DNA from: Candidatus Woesearchaeota archaeon
GTDB taxonomy: Archaea > Nanobdellota > Nanobdellia > Woesearchaeales > DSVV01
DNA length: 64,000 bases
Assembly (NCBI GenBank): GCA_016192995.1
Contig: JACPTB010000007.1
Coordinates: 62,001-126,000 of the forward strand
Direction of reading: 5' to 3'
Shown: positions 9,173-19,296 of the stretch, one piece after another
How positions within the stretch are numbered: position 1 is the first letter of the stretch
Layout: each line of letters opens with the position of its first letter
The notes under the pieces: generated by a model
The model's input: only the letters and a program-made list of their open reading frames with translations
Database searches by the model: none
What the model was told of the DNA's origin: nothing
Made by a program: the position numbers and the translations under genes

Positions 9173-12100
9173 ATGCCGCGTCAAAGAACGTATCATAAGC
9201 AGTTTATTCTATTTGTTATAATCTTGGTTGTTGGCGTTATAGTGTTTGCTTATTCGAATTCTATTTCAGATATCGCTGGTGAAGCAAGAAAAGCAGTAGC
9301 AGAGAAGCGCGATTCAGATGGACGAGAAAAGATGCTTCCAGCGTATGATCCTGAACAATGGAAAAAATATCAAGCTGAAAGTCAGTCACAACGTGATTCA
9401 GGTTCTCAAGGAACTCGAGAAACATCGGCTGAAAAAACTGAGCTTGAAACTCGTGAATCTTCTTCACAACCTGCATCAAAACCAGGTTCTCGCGGCGCAT
9501 CAAAGCCTGGTGCAGGCAGAGAATCACCTTCTGATGAAGTTCCTGATGATGACATTTTCTTGGCAGATGGTTTAGAATTTCCTGATGGTGCATCGTGCAA
9601 ACATGATGATCAATGTGAAAGTCATTTATGCGTTGGTGTAAATACTCCTGAAGGTGTTAATGGTTATTGTTTGCCTTGTGAAACAACGTCTTATTCTTGC
9701 GATGATAATGTTTGTCAGCTTCTTAATGAACAGCAAGCATTGTTTTATTGCGATGATGGCGAAGATGGAAATGATGGATATATATGTAATCAAGAACATA
9801 ACTGTGTTACAGATGAAACATATACGGGCGAGATTTTACCAGCGTATGATGAATCTAAGAAAAATCAACGTCAAAGCAAACCTATTATTGAGCTTACTGA
9901 AGATCTTAAGAAATTCTACAAAGCATGTGTACAGGAGATGTGCGTAGATACTGAAGGCGCTCCTGATCCTTCTATTTCTGGTTCAGTTTTTGTAAGGAAA
10001 AAAGCTACCAAGCAAGATTTTGATAATTCAAATACTATTATTCTTACTAATAATGGTGAAGTTTATCAAAAAGAGACTTCTTTTGATCCTAATAAGGAAT
10101 TTTATGTTTGCAATCAATATCAAGATTATTGTAAAACTATTTCTGGTGGATCTCAATTAATTGAGCAAACCTGCGGTTTTCAGCCAACTGAGCAATTTGG
10201 CGTTCTTAAAGTTTTAAAAACAATGCCACCTATTAATTGTGCTTGCGGCTGTCTTGATGGAATGTGTCTGCCAGAGCCCTGTCCTGAAAAATTGCCTGAT
10301 CTTGTTGTGAAAGATATTCATGATTCACCTTATCAAAATATGTGTATAAGTTCTTTGACGTATGAAATTTGTAATCATGGTACTGCACCTTTAATTCAAG
10401 AATTTTCTATGCTTGTTTCGGCAAATAATAAAGAATCATTATTTCCTTTTAGCTTTGCTCAATACCCTGAATTGAATGGAAAATTAGATCCAAATCAATG
10501 TGTTGTTGTTCAGAATCAGAACAAGCTTTCTTTTGAAACTTTTAAGATTGAATATGACAAAATGTATGATGTTGCAGTTACTTTAGATCTTCAAAATGTT
10601 GTTAACGAATTAGATGAAACAAATAATGGTCAACAAAAATCAATCTTTGCAGGACCTGCTTATTTTGATGGCAATCAATATTGCTATTGCGGTTGTGATG
10701 CTGTTACTGGCAGCTGTTCTGAGTGCGCTAAATATCCTGATTTAGTTATTGAGCAGATTTATGGCAAAGCTCATGGTGAATATTGCGTTAATTCCTATTC
10801 GTTCAGGCTTTGCAATTATGGGGAAAAGCCTGTTACTGAATCGTTTACCATAACTGGTTCTGCAAATGGTGTTACTTCAGTATTTGAATTTAATTATGCA
10901 GATTATCCTCAATTGCAGGGAAGCATTAATCCCGGGCAATGTGTTGATGTGCTTAAGCCAAACAAACTTAATATTATTAAGTTCAAGGCAGCATTAGGAG
11001 AATCTGCTGAAGTTACTATTTCAGTTGATACTGATGGCCAGCTTGAAGAGATTGATGAGACTAATAATATCAAAACAGGTTCTGTTTATTCAGGCGATTA
11101 CTATTATTATGATGGCGTAGAAGCGTGCAATGTGTGGTGTTATGACAGTGATGATGGTAAGGATATCTGGCATTATGGAGAAATGATTTACAAGTATAAT
11201 GATGTTGTATTTGATGAAAATTATAATGATCCTGATCAAATTCCTTCTTTAGTCAATAAGGATTTGTGCATTGGTGAAAATAAGGTTGAATTAGCTGAAC
11301 GATCTTGCGTTGAGAAGATTAACAAATATAAAAATACTGACAATTTCATTAATCCTTATCAAAGCGAAGTCATTAATTGCAGGGATTTAGCCAAACAAAC
11401 CTGCGCAGCTGAAGGTAAAGAATGCGGCGGCAAATGCGATAATGGCATATGCGTATTTTTACCTAAGGATTTTCTTTCCTGCATTGATTATGAAGAAGGT
11501 CAAGATCCAACATTTAAAGGAGATATTGATTATACTGATGTTGATGGCAATAATGAAATTATTTATGATTCTTGCTTTAACACTGAATTTGTAATTGATA
11601 TTACCTGTGGTAAAAATGACATGAAACAAAGTGACTGGATTAATTGTTATCGTCTTAAAACACCACAAGGCAAAGGACATGTTTGCGAAGATGGAAAATG
11701 CGTTGTAACTGATATTGATAATGAAGATTGTATTGCGCAGTATACTTCACAAACTCAGCCACCAGAAGATCCTTATGCAGATCTTCCAGCTATTTTAGAA
11801 ATAAAATTACTCGGAGAAAAAAATTGGCATAGTAATTATTGTTCTTCTTGGAATGATAAAATTCAGCTTGTTTATTGCAATGGAAAATATCCTGACTGGA
11901 AAGAATATGACTGCAAAGCAGATGGCGCATTATGCGTACCAACTGAAAATGGCGCTAAATGTAGTTATGGTGATGAAAAACTTAAATCTTGCAATGAAGA
12001 AGGAGATTATGGTTTGGATTATGAACAAAAAGGCGAAATTCATTACACTAATGAATATGGTTTAAAAGATGATAAAAAAGATACTTGTAAAAATGATGAT

Positions 12101-14167
12101 ATCTTAATTGAATATTATTGTGAAGGTAATCAGAATTATATGAGTGAATATTCCTGCAAAGATCAAGGTATGGTTTGCGATAAAATAAGCGGAACTTGCA
12201 AGCAACCTAATGATGAGTTGCAGCAATGCAGTGATGGTGATCAATTAGAAGCAAAGCCACTTGAAGTTTTTAGCATTGTTACAAGTACAGATAAATTTGG
12301 CAATAATCTTAAAGGTAAAGATTGCTGTGTTAATCCTAATGATCCTAATGGTTGTGACCAAGAAGGAGATCTTATTAAAGAATATTCTTGCAAGGAAAAT
12401 ATTATGGAACAACAAAATATTCCTTGCGAAGCTGGCATGGGATGTTGGGAAGGAGCATGTGTTCCAAAGAAAAAAGAATGGGAGAAATGCGAGTCAATCG
12501 CAGGAACAAATAATGTATGGTATACTGATCAATATGGTCAATCAGATTATGAAGGACCTAACTGTGATGGTTTTAGCATAGAAATTCCTGTATGCAATGG
12601 CAATAAATTGAAATCGGATAATAAACCATGCCCTGCAAATACTGCTTGCAATGGGCAGACTGTAACTTGCCAGTCTTATAGTTATGATAATGAAAAATGT
12701 GAAGTTAAGCAGGATGGTGTTATGTATTTCACTGATAAGTTTGGTCAAACACAGGATTTTTCTCCTGCTTGTGACAGTGAACTTACGATTAGAAATCCAA
12801 TCTGTAAAGGAAACACAAATTGGGATTGGGATTATGTAGATTGCGGAGAAAACCAGCATTGTGTTTATGTTGATGATAAACCACAATGTGTAAATGCCGA
12901 TCCTTCGAAAATGCAGTGTGATGATCAAGAACAAGGGAAAAATATTTATCAAAATGCGCTTATTAAATCTACTGATACTTATGGAAGCAAATCATGGAAT
13001 GATGATTATTGCGAGGATCCTGAACATCCAGGTCAATACTTGAATTATGAAAAAGCAGTGTTAGGAATAAGTAATTCTGTTATTGAATATTATTGCGATG
13101 GTAATGCTCTAAAAAAAGAAACAATTCCATGCAATAAAAATGAAGCTTGTTTAAATGGAATTTGCCAATTATTGCAACCTGAATTGCAAATGTGTTCTCC
13201 AGATTCAAGTTATGGAAAAGATGCAATTAAGTTTGTAAATATATTTGGTGTTGAAGATCATAATCTGCCTTATTGCGTAGATGATGAAATCTTGAAAGTT
13301 CCTTATTGTGATGGGAAAAATCAAAATTTCAAAAAAATTACTTGTGAAAAAGGCACTGGTTGCAATTGGAAAACAGATGCATGCGAACCTTATGATCTTA
13401 GCAAAGAAAAATGTGAGTCTTATGGTGATTATGGTTATAAAATCACTAATAAGTTTGGCAATGTTTATAGTAATCCTGGTTTTTGTTTGGATGATACTCA
13501 TGTTAATAAACTTACTTGCACTAATGTATTTGGTGATATATTTAATAGCCAAGTTTCTTGTCCAGAAGGATCATTTTGCAAAGAAGAAAATATCGCTACT
13601 GAAGCAACTCAAGCTTGTCCTGCAGGTCAAGTATGCGAACAACCTGAACTAAAAGAACCATGGGTTGCTTGTTTGTATCCTGATGAAAGCAAAAAAACCT
13701 GCAAAGTTATTACTGAAAAAAAAATAGAATATACTGATGAATTTGGCATGAAACATCCTGATTCAAGTTATTGTGATGGCAATTCTATTCAACAGGCAAC
13801 TTGCAATGGTAATCTGCCAGATAAGGAACAGATTTATTGTAATAAAGGATATTCATGTACTTATGATGATAAATCTAATCCAGTCTGCAAGAAAAAAATG
13901 TATGATCAACCTATTTGCAAAGGTCCTCAGAAAGAGCAGTTAGATCAATATACCAAATCCGGAATAACTTTTATTAATGAATTTGGCGAACTTGAGTTGT
14001 TTGAAGATGATTTGCCTACTGAAGATTTCTGCGCTGAAGTTTATTATAGTGATGAACCTGATGCTAAGAATCTTCTCTTTGAATTTTATTGCGTTGGAGA
14101 ACATGATGCAAAGGTTAATGATGTCTATTGCGAGAAAGGCTGCAAAGATGGCGCATGTATAAAATAA
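9173..14167 (+). CDS. Giant Cys-rich repeat surface protein
   Basis: This 1664-residue protein has one N-terminal membrane segment (about residues 10-27) and no other, so most of it should be outside the cell. Residues 30-130 form a Ser/Glu/Arg-rich stalk. Two CARDB-like beta-sandwich domains follow (starting near LPDLVVKDI and YPDLVIEQI, about residues 376 and 520). From about residue 765 to the end there are about ten Cys-rich repeats of 60-80 residues. Each carries an aromatic-T-D-x-(F/Y)-G motif and about six Cys, suggesting a disulfide-stabilised rod. The start is supported by a TATA-like CATTTAAAAAC about 30 bases upstream, giving a nearly leaderless mRNA. Divergence from the pilus operon suggests an adhesin, S-layer or filament-associated role (inference). 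Confidence 0.8.
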   Translation: MPRQRTYHKQFILFVIILVVGVIVFAYSNSISDIAGEARKAVAEKRDSDGREKMLPAYDPEQWKKYQAESQSQRDSGSQGTRETSAEKTELETRESSSQPASKPGSRGASKPGAGRESPSDEVPDDDIFLADGLEFPDGASCKHDDQCESHLCVGVNTPEGVNGYCLPCETTSYSCDDNVCQLLNEQQALFYCDDGEDGNDGYICNQEHNCVTDETYTGEILPAYDESKKNQRQSKPIIELTEDLKKFYKACVQEMCVDTEGAPDPSISGSVFVRKKATKQDFDNSNTIILTNNGEVYQKETSFDPNKEFYVCNQYQDYCKTISGGSQLIEQTCGFQPTEQFGVLKVLKTMPPINCACGCLDGMCLPEPCPEKLPDLVVKDIHDSPYQNMCISSLTYEICNHGTAPLIQEFSMLVSANNKESLFPFSFAQYPELNGKLDPNQCVVVQNQNKLSFETFKIEYDKMYDVAVTLDLQNVVNELDETNNGQQKSIFAGPAYFDGNQYCYCGCDAVTGSCSECAKYPDLVIEQIYGKAHGEYCVNSYSFRLCNYGEKPVTESFTITGSANGVTSVFEFNYADYPQLQGSINPGQCVDVLKPNKLNIIKFKAALGESAEVTISVDTDGQLEEIDETNNIKTGSVYSGDYYYYDGVEACNVWCYDSDDGKDIWHYGEMIYKYNDVVFDENYNDPDQIPSLVNKDLCIGENKVELAERSCVEKINKYKNTDNFINPYQSEVINCRDLAKQTCAAEGKECGGKCDNGICVFLPKDFLSCIDYEEGQDPTFKGDIDYTDVDGNNEIIYDSCFNTEFVIDITCGKNDMKQSDWINCYRLKTPQGKGHVCEDGKCVVTDIDNEDCIAQYTSQTQPPEDPYADLPAILEIKLLGEKNWHSNYCSSWNDKIQLVYCNGKYPDWKEYDCKADGALCVPTENGAKCSYGDEKLKSCNEEGDYGLDYEQKGEIHYTNEYGLKDDKKDTCKNDDILIEYYCEGNQNYMSEYSCKDQGMVCDKISGTCKQPNDELQQCSDGDQLEAKPLEVFSIVTSTDKFGNNLKGKDCCVNPNDPNGCDQEGDLIKEYSCKENIMEQQNIPCEAGMGCWEGACVPKKKEWEKCESIAGTNNVWYTDQYGQSDYEGPNCDGFSIEIPVCNGNKLKSDNKPCPANTACNGQTVTCQSYSYDNEKCEVKQDGVMYFTDKFGQTQDFSPACDSELTIRNPICKGNTNWDWDYVDCGENQHCVYVDDKPQCVNADPSKMQCDDQEQGKNIYQNALIKSTDTYGSKSWNDDYCEDPEHPGQYLNYEKAVLGISNSVIEYYCDGNALKKETIPCNKNEACLNGICQLLQPELQMCSPDSSYGKDAIKFVNIFGVEDHNLPYCVDDEILKVPYCDGKNQNFKKITCEKGTGCNWKTDACEPYDLSKEKCESYGDYGYKITNKFGNVYSNPGFCLDDTHVNKLTCTNVFGDIFNSQVSCPEGSFCKEENIATEATQACPAGQVCEQPELKEPWVACLYPDESKKTCKVITEKKIEYTDEFGMKHPDSSYCDGNSIQQATCNGNLPDKEQIYCNKGYSCTYDDKSNPVCKKKMYDQPICKGPQKEQLDQYTKSGITFINEFGELELFEDDLPTEDFCAEVYYSDEPDAKNLLFEFYCVGEHDAKVNDVYCEKGCKDGACIK
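11470..14160 (+). repeat. Tandem array of diverged Cys-rich protein repeats
   Basis: About ten degenerate repeats encode motifs such as YTDEFG, FTDKFG, YTNEYG, YTDQYG, STDKFG, STDTYG, VNIFG, INKFG or INEFG. Each is followed about 8-12 residues later by Cys, then by a C-x-G-N turn and a pair of Cys. DNA identity between units is low, so the array is old. Confidence 0.7.
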
Positions 14168-14234
14168 TAATAAAACTATTACTAAAAACAAAAGAAGACT
14201 TATTACCATGCTTGTACTGTGCAAGTATGTTACA

Positions 14235-14594
14235 TTAATCTCTTTTCTTAACTCTAAGGTTTTTCTTTGCCACAGTATGTTTCTTTTCTTCATATCTCTT
14301 GAGCTTATGCTCAATTTCATGTTCAATTTTGAGTCCTGCTTTATGGAGGCAGTCGTTTAATTTCCAGCCTGTTCCTGCTGCTCTGAAGATTTGAGAAGGC
14401 GCCATTATTTTGCAAGTAACAGAGTATTTCTTCGTTGGACTGTTTTTTTTTAATGACTTAATATGCACGGTCATGCCAGCTTCATCGTTTATCAGCCTTT
14501 CAGCCCTTTCATGGTATTTCTTAGCAAGTCTGTTAAGAACCATCATTTCTTCAACGTCTAGTTCATCAGTTCCTATAAATTGTATGTTCTCCAT
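14235..14594 (-). CDS. Small basic protein, possibly HPF/RaiA-like
   Basis: This is a 119-residue basic protein with an apparent beta-alpha-beta-beta-beta-alpha order: IQFIGTDELD, a long helix (MMVLNRLAKKYHERAERL), strands MTVHIKSL and YSVTCKIM, then a C-terminal amphipathic helix and a Lys/Arg-rich tail. That order resembles ribosome hibernation factors (HPF/RaiA). The protein at 22777 has the same layout, which supports a shared fold. The assignment is by pattern only and no catalytic motif is expected. It is divergent from alaS, with a 29-bp perfect hairpin in between. Confidence 0.5.
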   Translation of the reverse strand: MENIQFIGTDELDVEEMMVLNRLAKKYHERAERLINDEAGMTVHIKSLKKNSPTKKYSVTCKIMAPSQIFRAAGTGWKLNDCLHKAGLKIEHEIEHKLKRYEEKKHTVAKKNLRVKKRD

Positions 14595-14639
14595 CGCTTT
14601 TTTAATGTCTTTCTGATATTTAAGTTTTTTGTTTTCTTG

Positions 14640-14700
14640 CAGTTTGTCGAAGAATTCCAGATAAGGCTAAAAGCCTTATCTGGAATTCTTCGACAAACTG
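14640..14700. repeat. Perfect 29-bp palindrome (3-base loop)
   Basis: The two 29-base arms (14640-14668 and 14672-14700, starting CAGTTTGTCGAAGAATTC) are perfectly complementary around AAA. It sits between two divergent genes, upstream of both promoters, so a transcription terminator role is unlikely. No target duplication was seen. Confidence 0.9.
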
Positions 14701-14716
14701 CTAATTGACTAAATCT

Positions 14717-14724
14717 TTATATAT
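14717..14724 (+). promoter_or_regulatory. TATA box of alaS
   Basis: TTATATAT lies about 25 bases upstream of the alaS ATG with no Shine-Dalgarno sequence in between, consistent with a leaderless mRNA. Confidence 0.5.
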
Positions 14725-14745
14725 CACTATACAATCATTTATTTC

Positions 14746-17259
14746 ATGAAATCAGATAAAGAAGTGAAGAAAGAGTTTAAGCTTGCTGCAAGCAAAGAAC
14801 CTGACAAGTTTTATGCAACTTCTGTGTTGAAAAATCATGGTTTTACTAGGAAAAAATGCAGTTGCGGCACCAATTTTTGGAGTGTTGTTGAAAGTCAGCA
14901 AACCTGCGGTGATCCAGCGTGTTCTGGTGGATTTCGATTTTTTCAGTCTAATCCAACCAAAAAAAGGTTGGATTATATTCAAACATGGCTTGAATTTAGC
15001 AAACTTTTTCGGAAATTAGGATACACTCCTATTCAACGTTATCCTGTTGTTGCTCGCTGGAGGGATGACACTGATTTTGTTCAGGCAAGCATTTATGATT
15101 TTCAGCCGTTTGTTGTTTCCGGAGAAGTAAAACCTCCAGCAAATCCCCTTGTTGTGCCACAATTCTGCCTTCGGTTTAATGACACTGATAATGTAGGAAT
15201 TACTGGTTCACATTACACTGGTTTTGTTATGATCGGACAGCATGCATTTATGCCGCCGCAAGAATTTGATCAAGCAAAATATTTTTCTGATATTCATACA
15301 TGGCTGACCAAAGGACTTGGTTTGCCGCTTCATGAAATTACCTATCATGAAGATGCTTGGGCAGGCGGTGGAAATTTTGGGCCAAGCATGGAATTTTTCT
15401 CTCGTGGATTAGAGTTAGGTAATCAAGTGTATATGCAATATGAAAATACTCCTACAGGCACTAAAAAATTGAATATTAATGTGCTTGATATGGGTATGGG
15501 GCATGAAAGGAATGCTTGGTTTACACAAGGCACTTCCACCAGTTATGAAACTACCTTTCCTACTGTTTGTAAACTATTGTATAAAAAAACAGGGATTGTA
15601 GTTGATCCTGAAATTGTGCAAAGATTTTTGCCCTATGCTTCTTATTTGAATGCTGATGAAGTTGAAGACTTACATAAAACATGGCAATTTGTGGCGCATA
15701 AGATGAATATTGATATGTATGAACTTAAAGAGAAAATCCTGCCTTTAGCTGCATTGTACTCAGTAGGTGAACATTCAAGGTCATTACTTTTTGCCTTGGC
15801 GGATGGCGGCTTGCCGAGCAATGTTGGGGGGGGTTATAATTTGCGTGTTATTCTCCGCCGTGCTTTAGAGTTTATTGATAAATATGGGTGGGAAATTTCT
15901 TTGTCTGAATTAGCGGGAAAACATGCACAGTATTTACGCCAGTTATTTCCTGAATTGGAAGAACATTTACCTGAGGTAACGAAGATACTGGAATATGAGA
16001 AAATCAAATATGAAAATACCAAGCAAAAATCACGGCAAATTGTTGAGAAATTGTTTGAACAGAATGTTGTTGTTGATACTAAAAAATTACTTGAATTATA
16101 TGATACTCAAGGCATCTCTCCTGAACTTGTAAAACAAGAAGGGCTTCATCTTGGCAAAGAGATAAAAGTTCCTGATGATTTTTATGCGCATGTAGCTTTA
16201 CTCCATGAAAAGGATGAAAAAAAGCAACATGATGCACAAACTAAAAAAGATATTCATCTTGATCTTCAAGGAATCCCAGAAACAAAATGCCTGTATTTTC
16301 AAGAATTTTTATTGACAAAATCAACGGGAAAAGTGCTTAAGATCATTGATACCTATGTTATTCTTGATGAAAGTGTTGCTTATCCAACGTCTGGCGGCCA
16401 ATTACATGATATTGGGATTATTAATGGAGAAGAAATGGTTGATGTATTTAAGCAGGGCAATGTTATGATCCATGTGATGAAAGAAAAACCACACGGCTTT
16501 AAAGCAGGTGACGTTGTTACTATAAGTGTAGATTTTAATCGAAGAAAACAACTTGCCCAACACCATACTTCCACTCATATTATCAACTATGCAAGCAGAA
16601 AAGTGCTTGGCAAGCATATTAACCAAGCTGGCGCGCGAAAAACTCCTGAGAAAGCCACTATTGATATTACTCATTATCAAGCATTAACTGATGAAGAAAT
16701 GAAGAAAATCGAGCAGGAAGCTAACCACATCATCAAAGCTGGCATTCCCATTGTGAAAAAATTTTATCCTCGTGATGAAGCAGAGAAGTTATTTGGTATG
16801 GAGATTTACCAAGGCGGCGTTGTTCCTGGAAAAATGCTTCGTATTGTGGATATTAAAGGCATTGATGTTGAATGCTGCGGTGGAACGCATCTTGATAATA
16901 CTGCCCAGGCAGAAGAGATTAAATTGTTGAAATCAACTAAAATTAGTGATGGCGTTGTCAGAATTACCTTTACTGCAGGAAAAGCTGCGCAAAGCCAGGT
17001 ACAAGGTGAGGCTGCTATTTTAGAAACATTGACTGATTTGCTTCATTGCGAGATTGCTCAAATCCCTGGCCGCGCTTCTGAACTCTTTAATTTATGGAAG
17101 GATGTTGTTAAAAAGAAAAAACAGGTTGAAAGCAAAACATTGAATTCAGCTGAAGTTTATTCTGGCAATGTTCTTGAGAAAACCTGCGAACTTTTGAAAA
17201 CACAGCCAGAACACTTAGTTAAAACAGTTGAGAGGTTTAAGAAAGAAGTGGGAATGTGA
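14746..17259 (+). CDS. alaS: Alanyl-tRNA synthetase, archaeal type
   Basis: This 837-residue enzyme charges tRNA-Ala. The N-terminal class II catalytic core is preceded by an archaeal-type region with a Cys pair (KKCSCGTNFW...CGDPAC, about residues 37-60). The editing domain has HHTSTH (about 606-611) and CCGGTH (about 710-715), the zinc/editing motifs. The C-terminal region is slightly shorter than in larger archaeal AlaRS. It is transcribed from its own TATA box and ends at a mobile element whose target duplication includes the TGA stop codon without altering it. Confidence 0.95.
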   Translation: MKSDKEVKKEFKLAASKEPDKFYATSVLKNHGFTRKKCSCGTNFWSVVESQQTCGDPACSGGFRFFQSNPTKKRLDYIQTWLEFSKLFRKLGYTPIQRYPVVARWRDDTDFVQASIYDFQPFVVSGEVKPPANPLVVPQFCLRFNDTDNVGITGSHYTGFVMIGQHAFMPPQEFDQAKYFSDIHTWLTKGLGLPLHEITYHEDAWAGGGNFGPSMEFFSRGLELGNQVYMQYENTPTGTKKLNINVLDMGMGHERNAWFTQGTSTSYETTFPTVCKLLYKKTGIVVDPEIVQRFLPYASYLNADEVEDLHKTWQFVAHKMNIDMYELKEKILPLAALYSVGEHSRSLLFALADGGLPSNVGGGYNLRVILRRALEFIDKYGWEISLSELAGKHAQYLRQLFPELEEHLPEVTKILEYEKIKYENTKQKSRQIVEKLFEQNVVVDTKKLLELYDTQGISPELVKQEGLHLGKEIKVPDDFYAHVALLHEKDEKKQHDAQTKKDIHLDLQGIPETKCLYFQEFLLTKSTGKVLKIIDTYVILDESVAYPTSGGQLHDIGIINGEEMVDVFKQGNVMIHVMKEKPHGFKAGDVVTISVDFNRRKQLAQHHTSTHIINYASRKVLGKHINQAGARKTPEKATIDITHYQALTDEEMKKIEQEANHIIKAGIPIVKKFYPRDEAEKLFGMEIYQGGVVPGKMLRIVDIKGIDVECCGGTHLDNTAQAEEIKLLKSTKISDGVVRITFTAGKAAQSQVQGEAAILETLTDLLHCEIAQIPGRASELFNLWKDVVKKKKQVESKTLNSAEVYSGNVLEKTCELLKTQPEHLVKTVERFKKEVGM

Positions 17260-17263
17260 AATA

Positions 17264-17417
17264 GTACGTAATAAGTCTTCTATGGTTTTAGCGCCGGTTC
17301 AGCTTTTTAAGTGAATTTAGATTGGATTTTTCTCTCTGGCACTCCGAAAAATCCTCAAAATGAATTTAACAAGAGCTTCACAAAAGTAGGCGCTAAAACC
17401 CCAGACTTATTACGTAC
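17264..17417 (+). mobile_element. Palindromic MITE-like element, GTACGTA-end type
   Basis: This is a 154-bp element with ends GTACGTAATAAGTC and (GAC)TTATTACGTAC. Inside are GGTTTTAGCGCC/GGCGCTAAAACC and the core hairpin GGATTTTTC-13-GAAAAATCC. The perfect 8-bp target duplication GTGAAATA lies at 17256-17263 and 17418-17425, overlapping the alaS stop codon. Confidence 0.93.
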
Positions 17418-17456
17418 GTGAAATAATAAGAATAATAAACATAATTAATCAAAAAA

Positions 17457-19250
17457 TTATTCCATTTTTTCATAACTACGAATTAATCGTGCCATGGTTT
17501 CTATTCCGTTACTAGCTTGTTCAAGTCTGAATTCTTCATTTGGTTTATGGTAACCGTCAGATAATAAACTTAACCCTGCTAAAACTACTGGAAGTCCTGG
17601 AAATGCTTCTTGTAAAACTACCATTGTTCCAATAGTACCGCCACATCTATTTAACACTGCTTTGGTTCCAAAAGCAGATTTGTAAGCTTCTCTTGCTAAA
17701 GTAACATAGGGATTATTTGGGTCAGTTTTAAACGCTTTTGTTCCTTCAAGTTGTATTTCTACTGTATTGTCAACAGATTTTGCAAGTTTTGCGTAACTTT
17801 CAGCTATTGCAGCAGGGTCCTGCTGATCAACTAATCTAAAACTTACCTTCATTCTTCGCTGTGTTTTTCCATCTTCTGTTTTTGATGAAAAACCATGCAC
17901 TTCAAATGTTGGTTTCGTCCATGAATATACTCTTTGGTCAACGCCATCATTTGTATAAACAACTTTTATACCATTTGCGTCTAGATCTTTTGTTAAATCA
18001 ACTTCTGCTGCAAGTTGTCTTATTGAATCCATTTCAACAGCGCTTACTTCTTCTACACCATCATAAAAACCAGGAACAGCAATTCTTTGAGGTTTATCAG
18101 CAACTGCATTTTCTAATGTTCTTGTAACTAAGACTGAAAATTTAGTTAATGCATTCATTTCATCAGTATCTGCTTTTTTAGATTCAAGATAAGAACCAAC
18201 GATGTATGCTAATTTTGTTAATGGATTAACTGCAATGCCGCCAAAAATACCTGAATGCACATTTGAAGAACCCATTTCAAGTTTTAATTCAAGTGAATCT
18301 CCTTCTTCTCTGATTTCAATCGGAAGATTTTGCGCTCTTACATAGGTTAAAAAATCATCTTTAACTGATGATTCAACTCTTAATTTAACTAAACCATTTG
18401 CTGGAATAATAGTACTAAATTTATTGAAATCTTCAACACCACCTTTGTAATCAAGAACTTCAACAAGATTTCTTTTATTACTTTTATTAGTATCGACTAA
18501 TGTTATATCACCGTCAACTAAACCTCTTAAACCGTAACTTACTGCAGGTAAATGACCTTCAAAGGTTGTATCAGAAACTAAAAGAACGTCAGGTTTTCCT
18601 ACTAAATCTCCATGTTCTGCCATGAATCTTGGAAATGTCTTACTGCCGTCTTCTTCCTGTGTTTCAAGCACCCATGTTACATCAGGTATAGTGTATTCGT
18701 GAGTTCTTAAAAAGTTAAGCGCATGTGCTATGCAAAGCGCTGGTCCTTTGTCATCTGTTGCTCCTCTTCCTTTTGTAATACCCTCTTTTGTTTTTGCGTC
18801 AAATGGATCTTTCATTCCGTATTTGTCAAGATCAGTCCATGCAGTTAAATCACCAGGAGGTTGAACATCCATGTGATTGTAAATAAGAAGTTTTTTTGCA
18901 TTAGGATTACCAGATGCGTGTTTAGCAACAAGCACAGGAAAACCATGATTAGGAACTGTTGTTACAGAAAATCCATAACTTGTTAATATGCCGTTCATAT
19001 AATCAAGAATTCTTTGTAAATTTTGTCTATGTTCTGAATCTGCGCTTTCTGATCGTATCTTAATTGCTCCTTCTAATTGTGCTTGATAAACAGGCAATTG
19101 TTTTTTGACGTATTCACCAAGCTTCCTATCAAGAGCAACACCATCTCGGTCTAATACTTCTTCTAAAGCTTGTCTTTCATAATCTTCAATTGGTGTATCT
19201 TCAGGTACCCAATTAGGACCTGCTGCCCGAGGAATAGGCCTATCACCCAT
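17457..19250 (-). CDS. M20-family zinc dipeptidase/deacylase
   Basis: This is a 597-residue M20 metallohydrolase. Zinc-site motifs are YNHMDVQPPG (about residues 124-133), GRGATDDKGP with the bridging Asp, and ETQEEDGSK with the catalytic Glu pair. A dimerisation (lid) domain follows around NVHSGIFGG. M20 enzymes cleave dipeptides or N-acyl amino acids in the cytoplasm. It is longer than the usual 400-470 residues, with about 50 extra N-terminal residues. The start is supported by AGGTGAT four bases before the ATG and a TATA-like ATTTATAAAG upstream. Substrate cannot be read from the sequence. Confidence 0.88.
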   Translation of the reverse strand: MGDRPIPRAAGPNWVPEDTPIEDYERQALEEVLDRDGVALDRKLGEYVKKQLPVYQAQLEGAIKIRSESADSEHRQNLQRILDYMNGILTSYGFSVTTVPNHGFPVLVAKHASGNPNAKKLLIYNHMDVQPPGDLTAWTDLDKYGMKDPFDAKTKEGITKGRGATDDKGPALCIAHALNFLRTHEYTIPDVTWVLETQEEDGSKTFPRFMAEHGDLVGKPDVLLVSDTTFEGHLPAVSYGLRGLVDGDITLVDTNKSNKRNLVEVLDYKGGVEDFNKFSTIIPANGLVKLRVESSVKDDFLTYVRAQNLPIEIREEGDSLELKLEMGSSNVHSGIFGGIAVNPLTKLAYIVGSYLESKKADTDEMNALTKFSVLVTRTLENAVADKPQRIAVPGFYDGVEEVSAVEMDSIRQLAAEVDLTKDLDANGIKVVYTNDGVDQRVYSWTKPTFEVHGFSSKTEDGKTQRRMKVSFRLVDQQDPAAIAESYAKLAKSVDNTVEIQLEGTKAFKTDPNNPYVTLAREAYKSAFGTKAVLNRCGGTIGTMVVLQEAFPGLPVVLAGLSLLSDGYHKPNEEFRLEQASNGIETMARLIRSYEKME

Positions 19251-19296
19251 ATTATCACCTTTGTTTTTATTGGAAAGAATGTTAACTTTATAAATT

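Noticed and set aside
9406-9600. Minus-strand frames over the N-terminal stalk of the surface protein
   Set aside because: They arise from the biased Ser/Glu/Arg codons of the plus-strand gene.
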